Assembly: GCF_016864575.1 (NCBI RefSeq)
Contig: NZ_CP044125.1
Span: 1,886,501 to 1,950,500, forward strand
DNA length: 64,000 nucleotides
DNA from: Rhizobium sp. BG4
Lineage (GTDB): Bacteria > Pseudomonadota > Alphaproteobacteria > Rhizobiales > Rhizobiaceae
Reading direction: 5' to 3'
The translations under genes were made by a program, and so were the position numbers. A model generated the notes under the pieces. That model saw nothing but the letters and a program-made list of their open reading frames with translations. It had not been told where the DNA came from and made no database searches. The first letter of the stretch is position 1. Every line of letters starts with the position of its first letter. Shown piece after piece: positions 10,118 through 17,941 of the stretch.

Positions 10118-11002
10118 ATGCGGAGGTCAAAGAATATCGTGAAGTTTGCGAGCTATAACATACAGTACGGCTTCGGTCTTGATGGGATTTACGACCTGGG
10201 ACGCATTGCGGAGAGCCTCGAGCGTGCTGACGTCATCGCCCTGCAGGAGGTGACCCGAGGCTACGAGAAGAACGATTTTGCCGACATGCCGGCCGATCTG
10301 GCGGCCTTCTTTCCCGACTATTTCTGGGTCTATGGCGCGCCGTGCGATCTGCATGTTGCGGACGGCGAGGGCGGCTTTCCGCCGCGTGGCACGCGCTTCC
10401 AGTTCGGCAACATGATCCTGTCGCGTTTTCCGATCCTGTCGACGCGAACGATCCTGTTGCCGCGCAGCCGCACGGTCTCCAAGCTCAACCTGCAGCGAGG
10501 CGCGACCGAGGCGTTGATCGATATTCCCGGCCGGCCGCTGCGCGTCTATTCCGTGCATCTCGACCATGTCTGGGTCGACGAGCGCATTGCCCAGATCCGC
10601 CATCTCAACGAGCGGATCAATGCGTTCCGCCTTGAAGGCGGGTCTGTCAGTGGAGCGGCGGAGATCGGTCTGGAGGAGCTGCCTCTGCCGGAGGATTACG
10701 TCGTCATGGGCGATTTCAACATGGTGCCGGAATCGCCGGAATATTGTGCTTTCGCCGGTGCCAGGGACGGATACTATGGCCGCACCCCGCGCGTCGGCAC
10801 GCCGGTCGATGCGCTTGCGGCGCTCGATGGCTATCATCCGGGAAGCTATAGCTGGATGGATCCTGGAGATCACGGAAAGCGCATGCATCTCGATTATTGT
10901 TTCGTCAGCGGCGGATTGGCAGGAAGCCTGAGAGGCGCCCATATCGATACGGAGTCTGTCGGTTCCGATCATTTCCCCATCTGGGCCGAGATCGAAATCT
11001 AG
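10118..11002 (+). CDS. Endonuclease/exonuclease/phosphatase family protein
   Basis: 294 residues with the full set of EEP-fold metal and catalytic motifs: KFASYNIQYG near the N-terminus, DVIALQEVTRG with the metal-binding Glu, YSVHLDHVWVDERIAQI with the His, VVMGDFNMVPESPEY, and SVGSDHFPIWAEIE with the catalytic Asp-His pair. The family includes nucleases, sphingomyelinases and inositol polyphosphatases; no signal peptide is seen, so the substrate is unclear. A frame to 10034 exists, but ATG 10118 (MRRSKNIVKFASYNIQYG) is in the intergenic space and fits better. Divergent from obgE; ends in a strong terminator. Confidence 0.82.
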   Translation: MRRSKNIVKFASYNIQYGFGLDGIYDLGRIAESLERADVIALQEVTRGYEKNDFADMPADLAAFFPDYFWVYGAPCDLHVADGEGGFPPRGTRFQFGNMILSRFPILSTRTILLPRSRTVSKLNLQRGATEALIDIPGRPLRVYSVHLDHVWVDERIAQIRHLNERINAFRLEGGSVSGAAEIGLEELPLPEDYVVMGDFNMVPESPEYCAFAGARDGYYGRTPRVGTPVDALAALDGYHPGSYSWMDPGDHGKRMHLDYCFVSGGLAGSLRGAHIDTESVGSDHFPIWAEIEI

Positions 11003-11030
11003 AAACGCCGCGGCGCAACCGCGGCGTTTC
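11002..11030. terminator. Bidirectional hairpin terminator between convergent genes
   Basis: Perfect 12-base stem GAAACGCCGCGG/CCGCGGCGTTTC around CGCAA, overlapping the stop codon of the EEP gene and ending ten bases before the stop of the minus-strand acetyltransferase. Short T/A tracts within the stem base would serve both strands. Confidence 0.75.
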
Positions 11031-11039
11031 CTTCATGTT

Positions 11040-11627
11040 TCAGGCGGCCCGGGCGACTTGCAGCGCGCCGGGCTGGAGAACGGTTTCGACATGCGCCACC
11101 ATGGTGTTGCGGGCGAAACTGTAGATCTCCGAGCAGCCGGTCATGCGGAAGCCGAGCTTTTCCTGCAGCCGGAGCGATGCCGGATTGTCGGCAAACACGC
11201 CGGAATGAACAGGCATGTCGGGCATCCGCCGCGAGAACCGCTCCAGAACGGCTTCGACAGCCTCGCTCATGTAGCCGCGCCGCCAGTAGTAGCGGTTCAG
11301 CCAGTAGCCGAGGTGCCAGCGGCCATGACGAAGCTCGACGGAAACCATGCCGATATGGGCATCGTCACCGTTGGTGATCGCCAGGTTCCAGCCCGGCAGG
11401 GCGCCTGAAGTGACCGGAACCAGCCAGTCCAGAGCATCCTGCCGGTGATAGGGTGCCGGGACGCGCGAAAGCATGCGCGTCACGGCAAAGTCGGACAGCG
11501 TTTCCGCCATGGCATCGGCATCGCTCAGCCGGTGAGGGCGGAGCGACAGTCTTGCCGTGCCGATAACCGGGGCGGGCCCCGGCGTCATCGGTTGGACCTT
11601 CGGCCGGTCGAGCAGGGCAGCACTCAT
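11040..11627 (-). CDS. GNAT-family N-acetyltransferase (second of a pair)
   Basis: 195 residues of the RimJ/RimL-type GNAT class. After ARLSLRPHRLSDADAMAETLSD, the core has GMVSVELRHGRWHLGYWLNRYYWRRGYMSEAVEAVL, where the RRGYMSEA segment is motif A contacting acetyl-CoA, and the C-terminal DNPASLRLQEKLGFRMTG typical of this subfamily. The ATG at 11627 overlaps the stop of the upstream GNAT gene (ATGA), so I took it instead of the longer frame to 11954. The substrate is unknown; relatives acetylate ribosomal protein N-termini, tRNA-linked amino acids or small amines. Confidence 0.85.
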   Translation of the reverse strand: MSAALLDRPKVQPMTPGPAPVIGTARLSLRPHRLSDADAMAETLSDFAVTRMLSRVPAPYHRQDALDWLVPVTSGALPGWNLAITNGDDAHIGMVSVELRHGRWHLGYWLNRYYWRRGYMSEAVEAVLERFSRRMPDMPVHSGVFADNPASLRLQEKLGFRMTGCSEIYSFARNTMVAHVETVLQPGALQVARAA

Positions 11628-12280
11628 GACAGAGCCCCCCAGCTTCTCAGCGACATCCAGGTCTTCCGGTCCAGCCGGTACCATTCGACGGGCACGTTGG
11701 ATCCGAGCGCCAGCGATGCGGCAAGGCCGGATCCCTGGAACTGGAAGCCGCACTTCTGGATGACCCGCCGCGAGGCGATGTTCATCACCCGGCAACGGGC
11801 ATCGATCTGGTCGATGTTTTCCCGCGTGCGGAAAACCATGTCGACCAGCGCGTGGCACGCTTCCGTCGTGTAGCCTTGACCCCAAAAGGGTTCGCCGAGC
11901 CAGTAGCCGATCTCGACGGTGCGGCCATCGGCATGCGGCTCGACACCGCAGCAACCGATAAACGCGCCGTTTTCAGCTTTGGTAATCGCATAGACGCACT
12001 TGCCGATCTCGCCATTCTTCGTGCGACGCACGAAGTCAGCGGCATCATTGGCGGTATACGGGTGCGGCATGCGCGATACCATTGTGGCGACTTTGGCGTT
12101 GTTGGCGAGATGGGAAAGGGCGTCAATGTCTTCCTCGTGCGGCGCGCGCATGACGAGCCGTTCCGATAACAAGACAGGGCAATCAGTCCTTAACCGCTCC
12201 GGCCTCAGCCGTTCCTTGGGAGACCTCTGGTCTTCCCGGGTTGACCGTGATTGGTCGACCCTGATCAGTTCGCCTTGCAT
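11624..12280 (-). CDS. GNAT-family N-acetyltransferase (first of a pair)
   Basis: 218 residues, also RimJ/RimL-like: SERLVMRAPHEEDIDALSHLANN, then IGYWLGEPFWGQGYTTEACHALVDMVF (motif A around WGQGYTTEA) and ARCRVMNIASRRVIQKCGFQFQG. The first 30 residues are basic and not typical, so an internal start is possible. It is translationally coupled to the second acetyltransferase by a four-base overlap; the two share the fold but little sequence, suggesting an old duplication. It lies downstream of the rpmA terminator and probably has its own weak promoter. Confidence 0.85.
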   Translation of the reverse strand: MQGELIRVDQSRSTREDQRSPKERLRPERLRTDCPVLLSERLVMRAPHEEDIDALSHLANNAKVATMVSRMPHPYTANDAADFVRRTKNGEIGKCVYAITKAENGAFIGCCGVEPHADGRTVEIGYWLGEPFWGQGYTTEACHALVDMVFRTRENIDQIDARCRVMNIASRRVIQKCGFQFQGSGLAASLALGSNVPVEWYRLDRKTWMSLRSWGALS

Positions 12281-12303
12281 GTTCAGTCCTCCTTATGGAC
12301 AAA

Positions 12304-12334
12304 GAAAAAGGGGAGATGGCGCCCCATCTCCCCT
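12304..12334 (-). terminator. Terminator of the rplU-rpmA operon
   Basis: On the minus strand, stem GGGGAGATGG/CCATCTCCCC (10 bases, four-base loop) followed by TTTTT, about 70 bases past the rpmA stop. A textbook Rho-independent terminator. Confidence 0.9.
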
Positions 12335-12404
12335 GTTTTCTGGACTGAACCTGATACGCTCAGCCGGGTCGATGAGACGCCGGCTGTTTTAAAGCGCTAC
12401 CGGC

Positions 12405-12674
12405 TTATTCCGCTGCTTCGGCTTTCGGCATTACAGATACGTACACGCGACCATTGGCCTTCGTTCGGTAGTCCACATTGCCTGCCGTAAGCGCAAAAAT
12501 GGTGTGATCCTTGCCGAGGCCGACATTGGCGCCCGGATGCCACTGCGTACCGCGCTGACGCACGATAATGTTGCCTGCGATGACGGCTTCGCCGCCGAAC
12601 TTCTTCACGCCAAGGCGCTTAGACTGAGAGTCGCGACCGTTGCGCGACGAACCGCCAGCTTTTTTGTGTGCCAT
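12405..12674 (-). CDS. rpmA: 50S ribosomal protein L27
   Basis: 89 residues starting [16 protein letters not shown], the invariant L27 N-terminus that reaches the peptidyl-transferase centre; [24 protein letters not shown] and [13 protein letters not shown] sequence ([12 protein letters not shown]) complete the family pattern. There is no N-terminal cleavage extension of the Firmicutes kind. It follows rplU by 36 bases in the universal rplU-rpmA operon. Confidence 0.98.
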   Translation of the reverse strand: MAHKKAGGSSRNGRDSQSKRLGVKKFGGEAVIAGNIIVRQRGTQWHPGANVGLGKDHTIFALTAGNVDYRTKANGRVYVSVMPKAEAAE

Positions 12675-12710
12675 TGGATTTCTCCTTTAAACCTTGTTGC
12701 CCGAAACCGA

Positions 12711-13028
12711 TTACTTGGCTGCCAGGATGTCCGTGATACGGACAACCGTGTGATGCTGGCGATGACCGCGCGAGCGCTTCGAGTTCTGACGGCGGCGCTT
12801 CTTGAAGGCGATGACCTTCTTGCCACGGTTCTGCTCGACCACTTCGGCCTTTACCGATGCGCCCTTGACGAAGGGTGCGCCGATCGCCGCATCGGCGCCT
12901 TCGCCGATGACGAGTACTTCGGTGAATTCAATGGAGTCGCCAGCGGATGCTTCAAGCTTCTCGATGGTCAGCACGTCGTTTGCTGCCACACGGTACTGCT
13001 TACCGCCGGTCTTGATGACTGCGAACAT
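12711..13028 (-). CDS. rplU: 50S ribosomal protein L21
   Basis: 105 residues: [27 protein letters not shown] is the canonical L21 opening, and the C-terminus has [24 protein letters not shown], the rRNA-binding basic block. L21 binds 23S rRNA domain VI. First gene of rplU-rpmA, with an AAAGGA ribosome-binding site and a roughly 180-base leader back to the promoter at 13207-13235; such leaders often serve autogenous control. Confidence 0.98.
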   Translation of the reverse strand: MFAVIKTGGKQYRVAANDVLTIEKLEASAGDSIEFTEVLVIGEGADAAIGAPFVKGASVKAEVVEQNRGKKVIAFKKRRRQNSKRSRGHRQHHTVVRITDILAAK

Positions 13029-13206
13029 TGTTTAATCCTTTCATGTTCGATCCAGCTCTCCCCGCAAGATGCAGGTGGCCGTCTTTTTATCAGTCTGTGT
13101 TAAGCAGGGATTTCAGGGCGGATGCCCCAAACTCTGTCTGCCGGTGAAGCTCCACGCGAGCGAGGAGCGGGCAAGGCACGGACTTTTCCACGCCTATTGC
13201 GGACGC

Positions 13207-13235
13207 GGGATAGACGAGTGTCAAAAATCTGTCAA
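13207..13235 (-). promoter_or_regulatory. Sigma-70-type promoter of rplU-rpmA
   Basis: On the minus strand, TTGACA (13235-13230), a 17-base spacer and TATCCC (13212-13207), about 180 bases before the rplU start codon. This is a near-consensus -35 with acceptable rhizobial -10. The rest of 13029-13331 holds the rplU leader and the tRNA promoter and no gene. Confidence 0.7.
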
Positions 13236-13268
13236 GGCAGAAGGATGAAAAAGCTTCTCAATTTCGTC

Positions 13269-13296
13269 TTGCCAGTCCGTGATTCTATCGCTATGA
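13269..13296 (+). promoter_or_regulatory. Probable promoter of tRNA-Ser
   Basis: TTGCCA (13269-13274), 16-base spacer, CTATGA (13291-13296), 35 bases before the tRNA. Position and spacing are right for a housekeeping promoter; the hexamers are only partial matches. Confidence 0.45.
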
Positions 13297-13331
13297 GACA
13301 GCCCGCGCCCAACAGCGCCAACCAGAACTGC

Positions 13332-13421
13332 GGAGAGGTGGCAGAGTGGTTGAATGTACCGCACTCGAAATGCGGCGTGCCTGCAAGGGTACCGTGGGTT
13401 CAAATCCCACCCTCTCCGCCA
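13332..13421 (+). tRNA. tRNA-Ser (anticodon CGA)
   Basis: A 90-base class II tRNA. The acceptor stem is GGAGAGG/CCTCTCC, the anticodon stem CCGCA/TGCGG encloses loop CTCGAAA with anticodon CGA, and the T arm GTGGG-TTCAAAT-CCCAC is perfect. A variable arm (about TGCCTGCAAGGGTACC region) is extended as expected for serine tRNAs. Discriminator G and an encoded CCA finish the gene. It reads UCG codons. Confidence 0.96.
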
Positions 13422-13598
13422 TTCATCTTCCAAGCATAGTTCTTGCCGGGTCCGACATTTCGGCACAGCGCTCGCCACCCGAGCTAAGCCTTCCTATACC
13501 TCTTTTGCTGCTCTGCAGCATCTCTCGGTCAGTCCCCTTTTTCTTGCCGTTTATCTCCTCTAGGTTCCTGTCATCCGATACGGCAACAAAGGTGGTGC

Positions 13599-14582
13599 AT
13601 GGCAGGTGAAACTGTTCTCGTGGTCGGCGGAGCCGGCTATATCGGCTCGCATACGTGCCTCGATCTGGCGAACAAGGGGTATAAGCCCGTCGTTTTCGAC
13701 AATTTCTCGAATGGTCATCGGGAATTCGTCAAATGGGGGCCAGCCGAGGAAGGGGATATCCGGGACCGGGCGCGGCTCGACGAGGTGCTGGCGAAACACA
13801 AGCCTTCGGCGATCCTGCATTTCGCGGCGCTGATCGAGGTCGGCGAATCGGTCAAGGATCCCGTTGCCTTCTATGAGAACAATGTGGTGGGTACGCTGAC
13901 GCTGCTGTCGGCGGCGCAGGCGGCCGGGATCAATGCCTTCGTGTTTTCCTCGACATGCGCGACCTACGGCCTGCCGCAGAGCGTACCGCTCGACGAACAG
14001 CACCGGCAGGTACCGATCAATCCTTACGGACGGACGAAGTATATCGTCGAGCAGGCGCTGGCCGATTATGACCAGTATAAGGGCCTGCGCTCGGTGATTC
14101 TGCGCTATTTCAATGCGGCCGGGGCCGATTTCGAGGGCCGGATCGGCGAGTGGCATGATCCCGAAACGCATGCGATCCCGCTGGCGATCGATGCCGCGCT
14201 CGGCCGCCGCCAAGGCTTCAAGGTGTTCGGCAGCGACTACGAGACGCGCGACGGCACCTGCGTGCGTGACTATATTCATGTGCTGGATCTGGCCGACGCC
14301 CATGTGCGCGCGGTCGAATATCTGCTGCGCGGCGGTGATTCGGTGGCGCTCAATCTCGGCACCGGTACCGGCACGACCGTGAAGGAGTTGCTCGGGGCGA
14401 TCGAGGATGTGTCGAACCGGCCGTTCCCGGTCGACTATATTGGCCGCCGCGAGGGTGATTCGCATACGCTGGTTGCCAATAACGACAAGGCGCGCGATGT
14501 GCTCGGCTGGGTGCCGCAATATGATCTGTCGCAGATCATAAGCTCCGCCTGGAACTGGCATTCGCGTACCAACCAGCACTGA
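13599..14582 (+). CDS. galE: UDP-glucose 4-epimerase GalE (ExoB type)
   Basis: 327 residues of the extended short-chain dehydrogenase class. The NAD-binding GGAGYIGSH (10-18) and VVFDNFSNGH, the catalytic serine in FSSTCATYG (Ser117/118) and the YGRTK pair (Tyr143, Lys147) are all present, as is RYFNAAGA. It interconverts UDP-glucose and UDP-galactose; in rhizobia the enzyme (also called ExoB) feeds galactose into exopolysaccharide, LPS and galactose metabolism. The sulfatase gene begins seven bases after its stop, so the two are probably co-transcribed. Confidence 0.95.
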   Translation: MAGETVLVVGGAGYIGSHTCLDLANKGYKPVVFDNFSNGHREFVKWGPAEEGDIRDRARLDEVLAKHKPSAILHFAALIEVGESVKDPVAFYENNVVGTLTLLSAAQAAGINAFVFSSTCATYGLPQSVPLDEQHRQVPINPYGRTKYIVEQALADYDQYKGLRSVILRYFNAAGADFEGRIGEWHDPETHAIPLAIDAALGRRQGFKVFGSDYETRDGTCVRDYIHVLDLADAHVRAVEYLLRGGDSVALNLGTGTGTTVKELLGAIEDVSNRPFPVDYIGRREGDSHTLVANNDKARDVLGWVPQYDLSQIISSAWNWHSRTNQH

Positions 14583-14589
14583 GGCAGCC

Positions 14590-16110
14590 TTGAGCAGACG
14601 TCCGAACGTTCTCCTGATCACCGCCGATCAATGGCGCGGCGATTGCCTTTCTGCAGTCGGCCATCCCACCGTGCGGACGCCTGGTGTCGATGCGCTCGCC
14701 GGCGAGGGCGTGCTGTTTCGCAACCATTATGCCGGGGCGGCGCCCTGCTCCCCGGCGCGGGCGACACTTTATACCGGCCTCTATCAGATGAACCACCGGG
14801 TCTGCCGGAACGGGTCGCCGCTCGACCGTCGTTTCGACAATCTGGCGCTGATGGCGCGGCGGGCGGGCTATGATCCGACGCTATTCGGCTATACCGATAC
14901 GGCGCCGGATCCGCGGGCACTCGATGCCCGTGATCCGCATCTGACGAGCTATGAAGGCCTGCTGCCGGGTTTCACCGCACGGCAGTTGTTGCCGGAGCAT
15001 GAAAAGCAGTGGCTGTCCTGGCTTCGGTCGCGCGGGCATGCCGACGCGGTGAACCGCGATATGCATATTCCGGCCGGGGCACAGGCGGGTGAAATATCGG
15101 CCGGCAGCCCGGCCTATTCAAAAGACGAGACGCAGACGGCCTTTCTGGCGGGTGAATTCATTCGCTGGCTCGGCGAGCAGGAGGATGCCTGGTTTGCGCA
15201 TGTCTCTTTTCTCCGCCCGCATCCGCCGTTTTCGGTGCCGGAGCCCTATGGCGCGATGTTCAGGCCCGGTGACGGGCCGGCCTTCGCGCGTGCCTCTTCC
15301 GCTGAAGCGGAGATGGAGGCGCATCCCTATCTTGCCTATGCGATGCCGAGGAGCGGCAAGGGCAGCTTCATTTATGGCGCCAGAGGCCCGGTCAACGATT
15401 GGGATGCCGATGATTTCGCAGCAATCCGGGCGATCTACTATGGGATGATCGCCGAGGTGGATGCGCAGCTCGGGCGGATCTGGCAGGCGCTGAAAGATGC
15501 GGGGACCTGGGACGACACGATCGTCATCTTCACCTCCGACCATGCCGAGATGATGGGCGACCACTGGATGCTGGGGAAGGGCGGCTTCTTCGACGGCAGC
15601 TATCACATCCCGCTCGTTATCCGCGATCCGCGCGCCGGGCAAAAAGGCGCGACCGTCAGCCAGTTCACCAGCGCTGCCGATATCTTCCCGACGCTTTGCG
15701 AAACGCTTGGCATGAGCGCTCAGAACGGGCTCGATGGCGGTTCGCTGCGCGCGCTTGTCGATGGCACGGATGCCGGTCAGTGGCGGGATGCGGCCTTCTG
15801 GGAGTTTGACTTCCGGGAGATCGCCAGCGGTGATGCCGAGGCGCATTTCGGGCTAAGGCCCAATCAGTGCAATCTCGCGGTCATCCGCGACGAACAGTTC
15901 AAATATGTGCATTTCTCGGCGCTGCCGCCACTGCTCTTCGATCTAAAGGCTGATCCGACGGAGCTGCGGAACCTTGCCGCCGATCCCGCGCATGCGGGAA
16001 TGCGGCTTGCCTATGCGGAAAAGCTGCTGTCGCTCAGGGCGCGGCACCTCGATCAGACGCTTGCCTATACCGAACTGACGGAAAAAGGGCCGGTGTCTTA
16101 CCGGCCCTGA
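14590..16110 (+). CDS. Sulfatase (formylglycine-dependent, alkaline-phosphatase fold)
   Basis: 506 residues. N-terminal RPNVLLITADQWRGD gives the metal-binding Asp, and CSPARATLYTG carries Cys53 in the C-x-P-x-R motif that FGE converts to formylglycine. Further metal ligands are in TIVIFTSDHAEMMGDH, followed by KGGFFDGSYHIPLVIRDP. No signal peptide is visible, pointing to a cytoplasmic enzyme, perhaps a choline- or aryl-sulfatase or a phosphonate/phosphodiester hydrolase of the same superfamily; the C-x-P-x-R motif cannot tell these apart. The start is a TTG at 14590 with GAGG six bases upstream, formed over the galE stop. No modifying enzyme gene is nearby. Confidence 0.85.
   Translation: MSRRPNVLLITADQWRGDCLSAVGHPTVRTPGVDALAGEGVLFRNHYAGAAPCSPARATLYTGLYQMNHRVCRNGSPLDRRFDNLALMARRAGYDPTLFGYTDTAPDPRALDARDPHLTSYEGLLPGFTARQLLPEHEKQWLSWLRSRGHADAVNRDMHIPAGAQAGEISAGSPAYSKDETQTAFLAGEFIRWLGEQEDAWFAHVSFLRPHPPFSVPEPYGAMFRPGDGPAFARASSAEAEMEAHPYLAYAMPRSGKGSFIYGARGPVNDWDADDFAAIRAIYYGMIAEVDAQLGRIWQALKDAGTWDDTIVIFTSDHAEMMGDHWMLGKGGFFDGSYHIPLVIRDPRAGQKGATVSQFTSAADIFPTLCETLGMSAQNGLDGGSLRALVDGTDAGQWRDAAFWEFDFREIASGDAEAHFGLRPNQCNLAVIRDEQFKYVHFSALPPLLFDLKADPTELRNLAADPAHAGMRLAYAEKLLSLRARHLDQTLAYTELTEKGPVSYRP
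16082..16108 (-). terminator. Terminator of the DUF1993 gene, embedded in the sulfatase 3' end
   Basis: Stem AGGGCCGGT/ACCGGCCCT (9 bases, loop GTCTT) followed on the minus strand by TTTTT. It begins eight bases past the DUF1993 stop and lies wholly inside the last codons of the convergent sulfatase. Confidence 0.75.
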
Positions 16111-16115
16111 AGCGT

Positions 16116-16625
16116 TCAGCCGAAATTGCCGAGATAGTCCATCTTGCCGACCGGGGCGCCCTGGTTGCGCAGGATGGCGTGTGCCATGCCGATGTGGAAA
16201 TAGAAGTTCGGCAGCACAAACGTGGCGAGATATTCGTCGCCGCTCAGCGTTACCGTCTTGCCGCCGATCTGGCGGGTGACTTCGGCCTTTGCAGCGCCAT
16301 CGAGCATGTCGGGCGTAACCGTCGCCAGATAGGCTTCGGCCTTGGCGAGGCGTTCGCGCAGATCGGCGACCGTCGTTTCGTTATCTTCGAATTTCGGTGC
16401 GTCGGTCGAGGTGAGGCGGGTGATGCCGAACTTCGCGGTATCGGTAGCGCGCTGAAACTGGCCGGCGAGCGAAAGCATGTCAGGCGCCAGTCTTGCGTTC
16501 ACCAAGATGCTGGAATCGATCCCTTTTTCCTTCGCGTAAGCCTCCGCCTTGTCGAGATAGGCGGCAAGCGTTTTCAATCCGCGCTGAAAGACCGGAACGG
16601 TCAGCCGGTACATGGAAACAGACAT
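16116..16625 (-). CDS. DUF1993 family protein
   Basis: 169 residues, starting MSVSMYRLTVPVFQRGLKTLAAYLDKAE and containing DMLSLAGQFQRATDTAK and LPNFYFHIGMAHAILRNQG, the conserved pattern of DUF1993 (a DinB-like four-helix bundle). The FYFHIGMAH helix carries the histidine of the DinB-type metal site. The biochemical role is unknown. It stands alone, convergent with the sulfatase and divergent from the sugar transporter operon. Confidence 0.88.
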   Translation of the reverse strand: MSVSMYRLTVPVFQRGLKTLAAYLDKAEAYAKEKGIDSSILVNARLAPDMLSLAGQFQRATDTAKFGITRLTSTDAPKFEDNETTVADLRERLAKAEAYLATVTPDMLDGAAKAEVTRQIGGKTVTLSGDEYLATFVLPNFYFHIGMAHAILRNQGAPVGKMDYLGNFG

Positions 16626-16948
16626 TGAAATCTCCTTTGGGCAATGAGTTCAGCAGGCCGCTGAAGGCGCTTATCTAGGCGCGCCTGATGACGATTGCAT
16701 CGTCGCACGCTGCGGCTGCCAGACTTTTTTTGGCGAGGGTCCTTTCGCCATTGCTTTAAAAAGAGTTGACGTCCCGCCCGGAAAATGGAATGAATATTCC
16801 GTCAGGCAAATTTTACGGTTTGTTTGTTCCGTTTTGACGGAGCCGCCTCACGGGAGTGGCGGTACATTGGAATTACGGCTTTTGGGCTGGGCCCGAAGTT
16901 CCGGCGTGAGGAGGGTGCTGCCGGACACCGCTTTGTGGAGGAAATAAA
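16626..16948 (+). promoter_or_regulatory. Gene-free control region of the sugar/inositol ABC operon
   Basis: No coding frame of note in these 323 bases. It holds the GGAA-N6-TTCC palindrome at 16787-16800, a nearby dyad-like TTCCGTTTTGACGGA (16828-16842) and a GGAGG ribosome-binding site at 16937-16941 in front of the binding-protein start. A TTGACG at 16764-16769 could be a -35 element, which would put the palindrome over the -10/+1 region, as expected for a repressor site. Confidence 0.5.
16787..16800. promoter_or_regulatory. IolR-type operator (GGAA-N6-TTCC)
   Basis: GGAATGAATATTCC exactly fits GGAA-N6-TTCC, the motif established for the RpiR-type inositol repressor IolR in S. meliloti. 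It is 149 bases upstream of the binding-protein start codon. It suggests induction of the transporter by inositol. One match only; no iolR gene is in the window. Confidence 0.5.
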
Positions 16949-17878
16949 ATGAAAAAGTTTATCCTGGGCACCGCTATGGCGCTTGTCATGTCGACGGCGG
17001 CTCACGCTGCAAATGTTGGCGTGTCGATGGCAAAGTTCGACGACAACTTCCTGACCGTTCTTCGCAACGGTATGGTTGACTACTCGAAGACGCTGAGCGG
17101 CGTGACGCTGCAGGTCGAAGACGCGCAGAACGACGTCGCCAAGCAGCAGAGCCAGATCCAGAACTTCATCGCTTCCAAGGTCGATGCGATCATCGTCAAC
17201 CCTGTCGATACCGATGCGACGGCTGCCATGTCGAAGCTCGCTGCCGATGCTGGCATCCCGCTTGTTTACGTCAACCGCCAGCCGGTGAACATTGATACGC
17301 TGCCTGACAACCAGGCCTTCGTCGCTTCCAACGAACAGGAATCCGGCACGCTGGAAACCAAGGAAGTCTGCCGTCTTCTCGGTGGCAAGGGCAAGGCCGT
17401 GGTCATCATGGGCGAGCTCTCGAACCAGGCTGCCCGCATGCGTACCCAGGACGTTCATGACGTCGTGAAGACCGATGAATGCAAGGGCATCGAAATCGTC
17501 GAAGAGCAGACTGCAAACTGGGATCGTACCCAGGGCTCCGACCTCGTCAGCAACTGGCTGTCCAGCGGTCTCGAGTTCAACGCCGTCATCTCCAACAACG
17601 ACGAAATGGCGATCGGCGCGATCCAGGCTCTCAAGGCCGCCGGCAAGGACATGAAGGACTACGTGATCGGTGGCGTTGATGCCACGCAGGATGCACTGGC
17701 TGCGATGCAGGCAGGCGATCTCGACGTCACCGTGTTCCAGGACGCCGCCGGTCAGGGCAAGGGCTCGCTCGATGCGGCTCTGAAGCTCGCCAAGGGCGAA
17801 AAGATCGACAAGAAGGTCTACATCCCCTTCCAGCTCGTAACTCCTGAAAACGTCAAGGACTTCGTCACCAAGAACTAA
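16949..17878 (+). CDS. CUT2 ABC transporter periplasmic binding protein (inositol/rhizopine-like)
   Basis: 309 residues with a signal peptide (MKKFILGTAMALVMSTAAHA, cleavage near 20). The mature part is a periplasmic-binding-protein type I (Peripla_BP_4) fold: MAKFDDNFLTVLRNGM, QNFIASKVDAIIVNPVDT, GIPLVYVNRQPVN, AVISNNDEMAIGAIQAL and YVIGGVDATQDALAAMQAG. Length and sequence recall the rhizobial MocB rhizopine/inositol binding proteins, and the IolR-type site upstream agrees, but ribose or another sugar cannot be excluded. First gene of a three-gene operon; GGAGG lies eight bases before the ATG. Confidence 0.85.
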   Translation: MKKFILGTAMALVMSTAAHAANVGVSMAKFDDNFLTVLRNGMVDYSKTLSGVTLQVEDAQNDVAKQQSQIQNFIASKVDAIIVNPVDTDATAAMSKLAADAGIPLVYVNRQPVNIDTLPDNQAFVASNEQESGTLETKEVCRLLGGKGKAVVIMGELSNQAARMRTQDVHDVVKTDECKGIEIVEEQTANWDRTQGSDLVSNWLSSGLEFNAVISNNDEMAIGAIQALKAAGKDMKDYVIGGVDATQDALAAMQAGDLDVTVFQDAAGQGKGSLDAALKLAKGEKIDKKVYIPFQLVTPENVKDFVTKN

Positions 17879-17893
17879 GGTGACTGTCGTCGC

Positions 17894-17917
17894 GGATGCG
17901 GGCGCTCGCCCGCATCC
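17894..17917 (+). other. Intercistronic stem-loop after the binding-protein gene
   Basis: Perfect 11-base inverted repeat GGATGCGGGCG/CGCCCGCATCC separated by only CT, 16 bases past the stop codon. There is no T-run, so it is more likely an mRNA-stabilising or processing hairpin, which commonly raises binding protein above ATPase and permease levels. Confidence 0.7.
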
Positions 17918-17941
17918 AACTCCTCTGCCGTATCCGGAGAA

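Noticed and set aside
14590..16110. Sulfatase as phosphonate monoester hydrolase (PehA)
   Set aside because: The shared C-x-P-x-R motif cannot separate them, and the N-terminal sequence does not resemble the known R. leguminosarum enzyme as I recall it; left as sulfatase superfamily.
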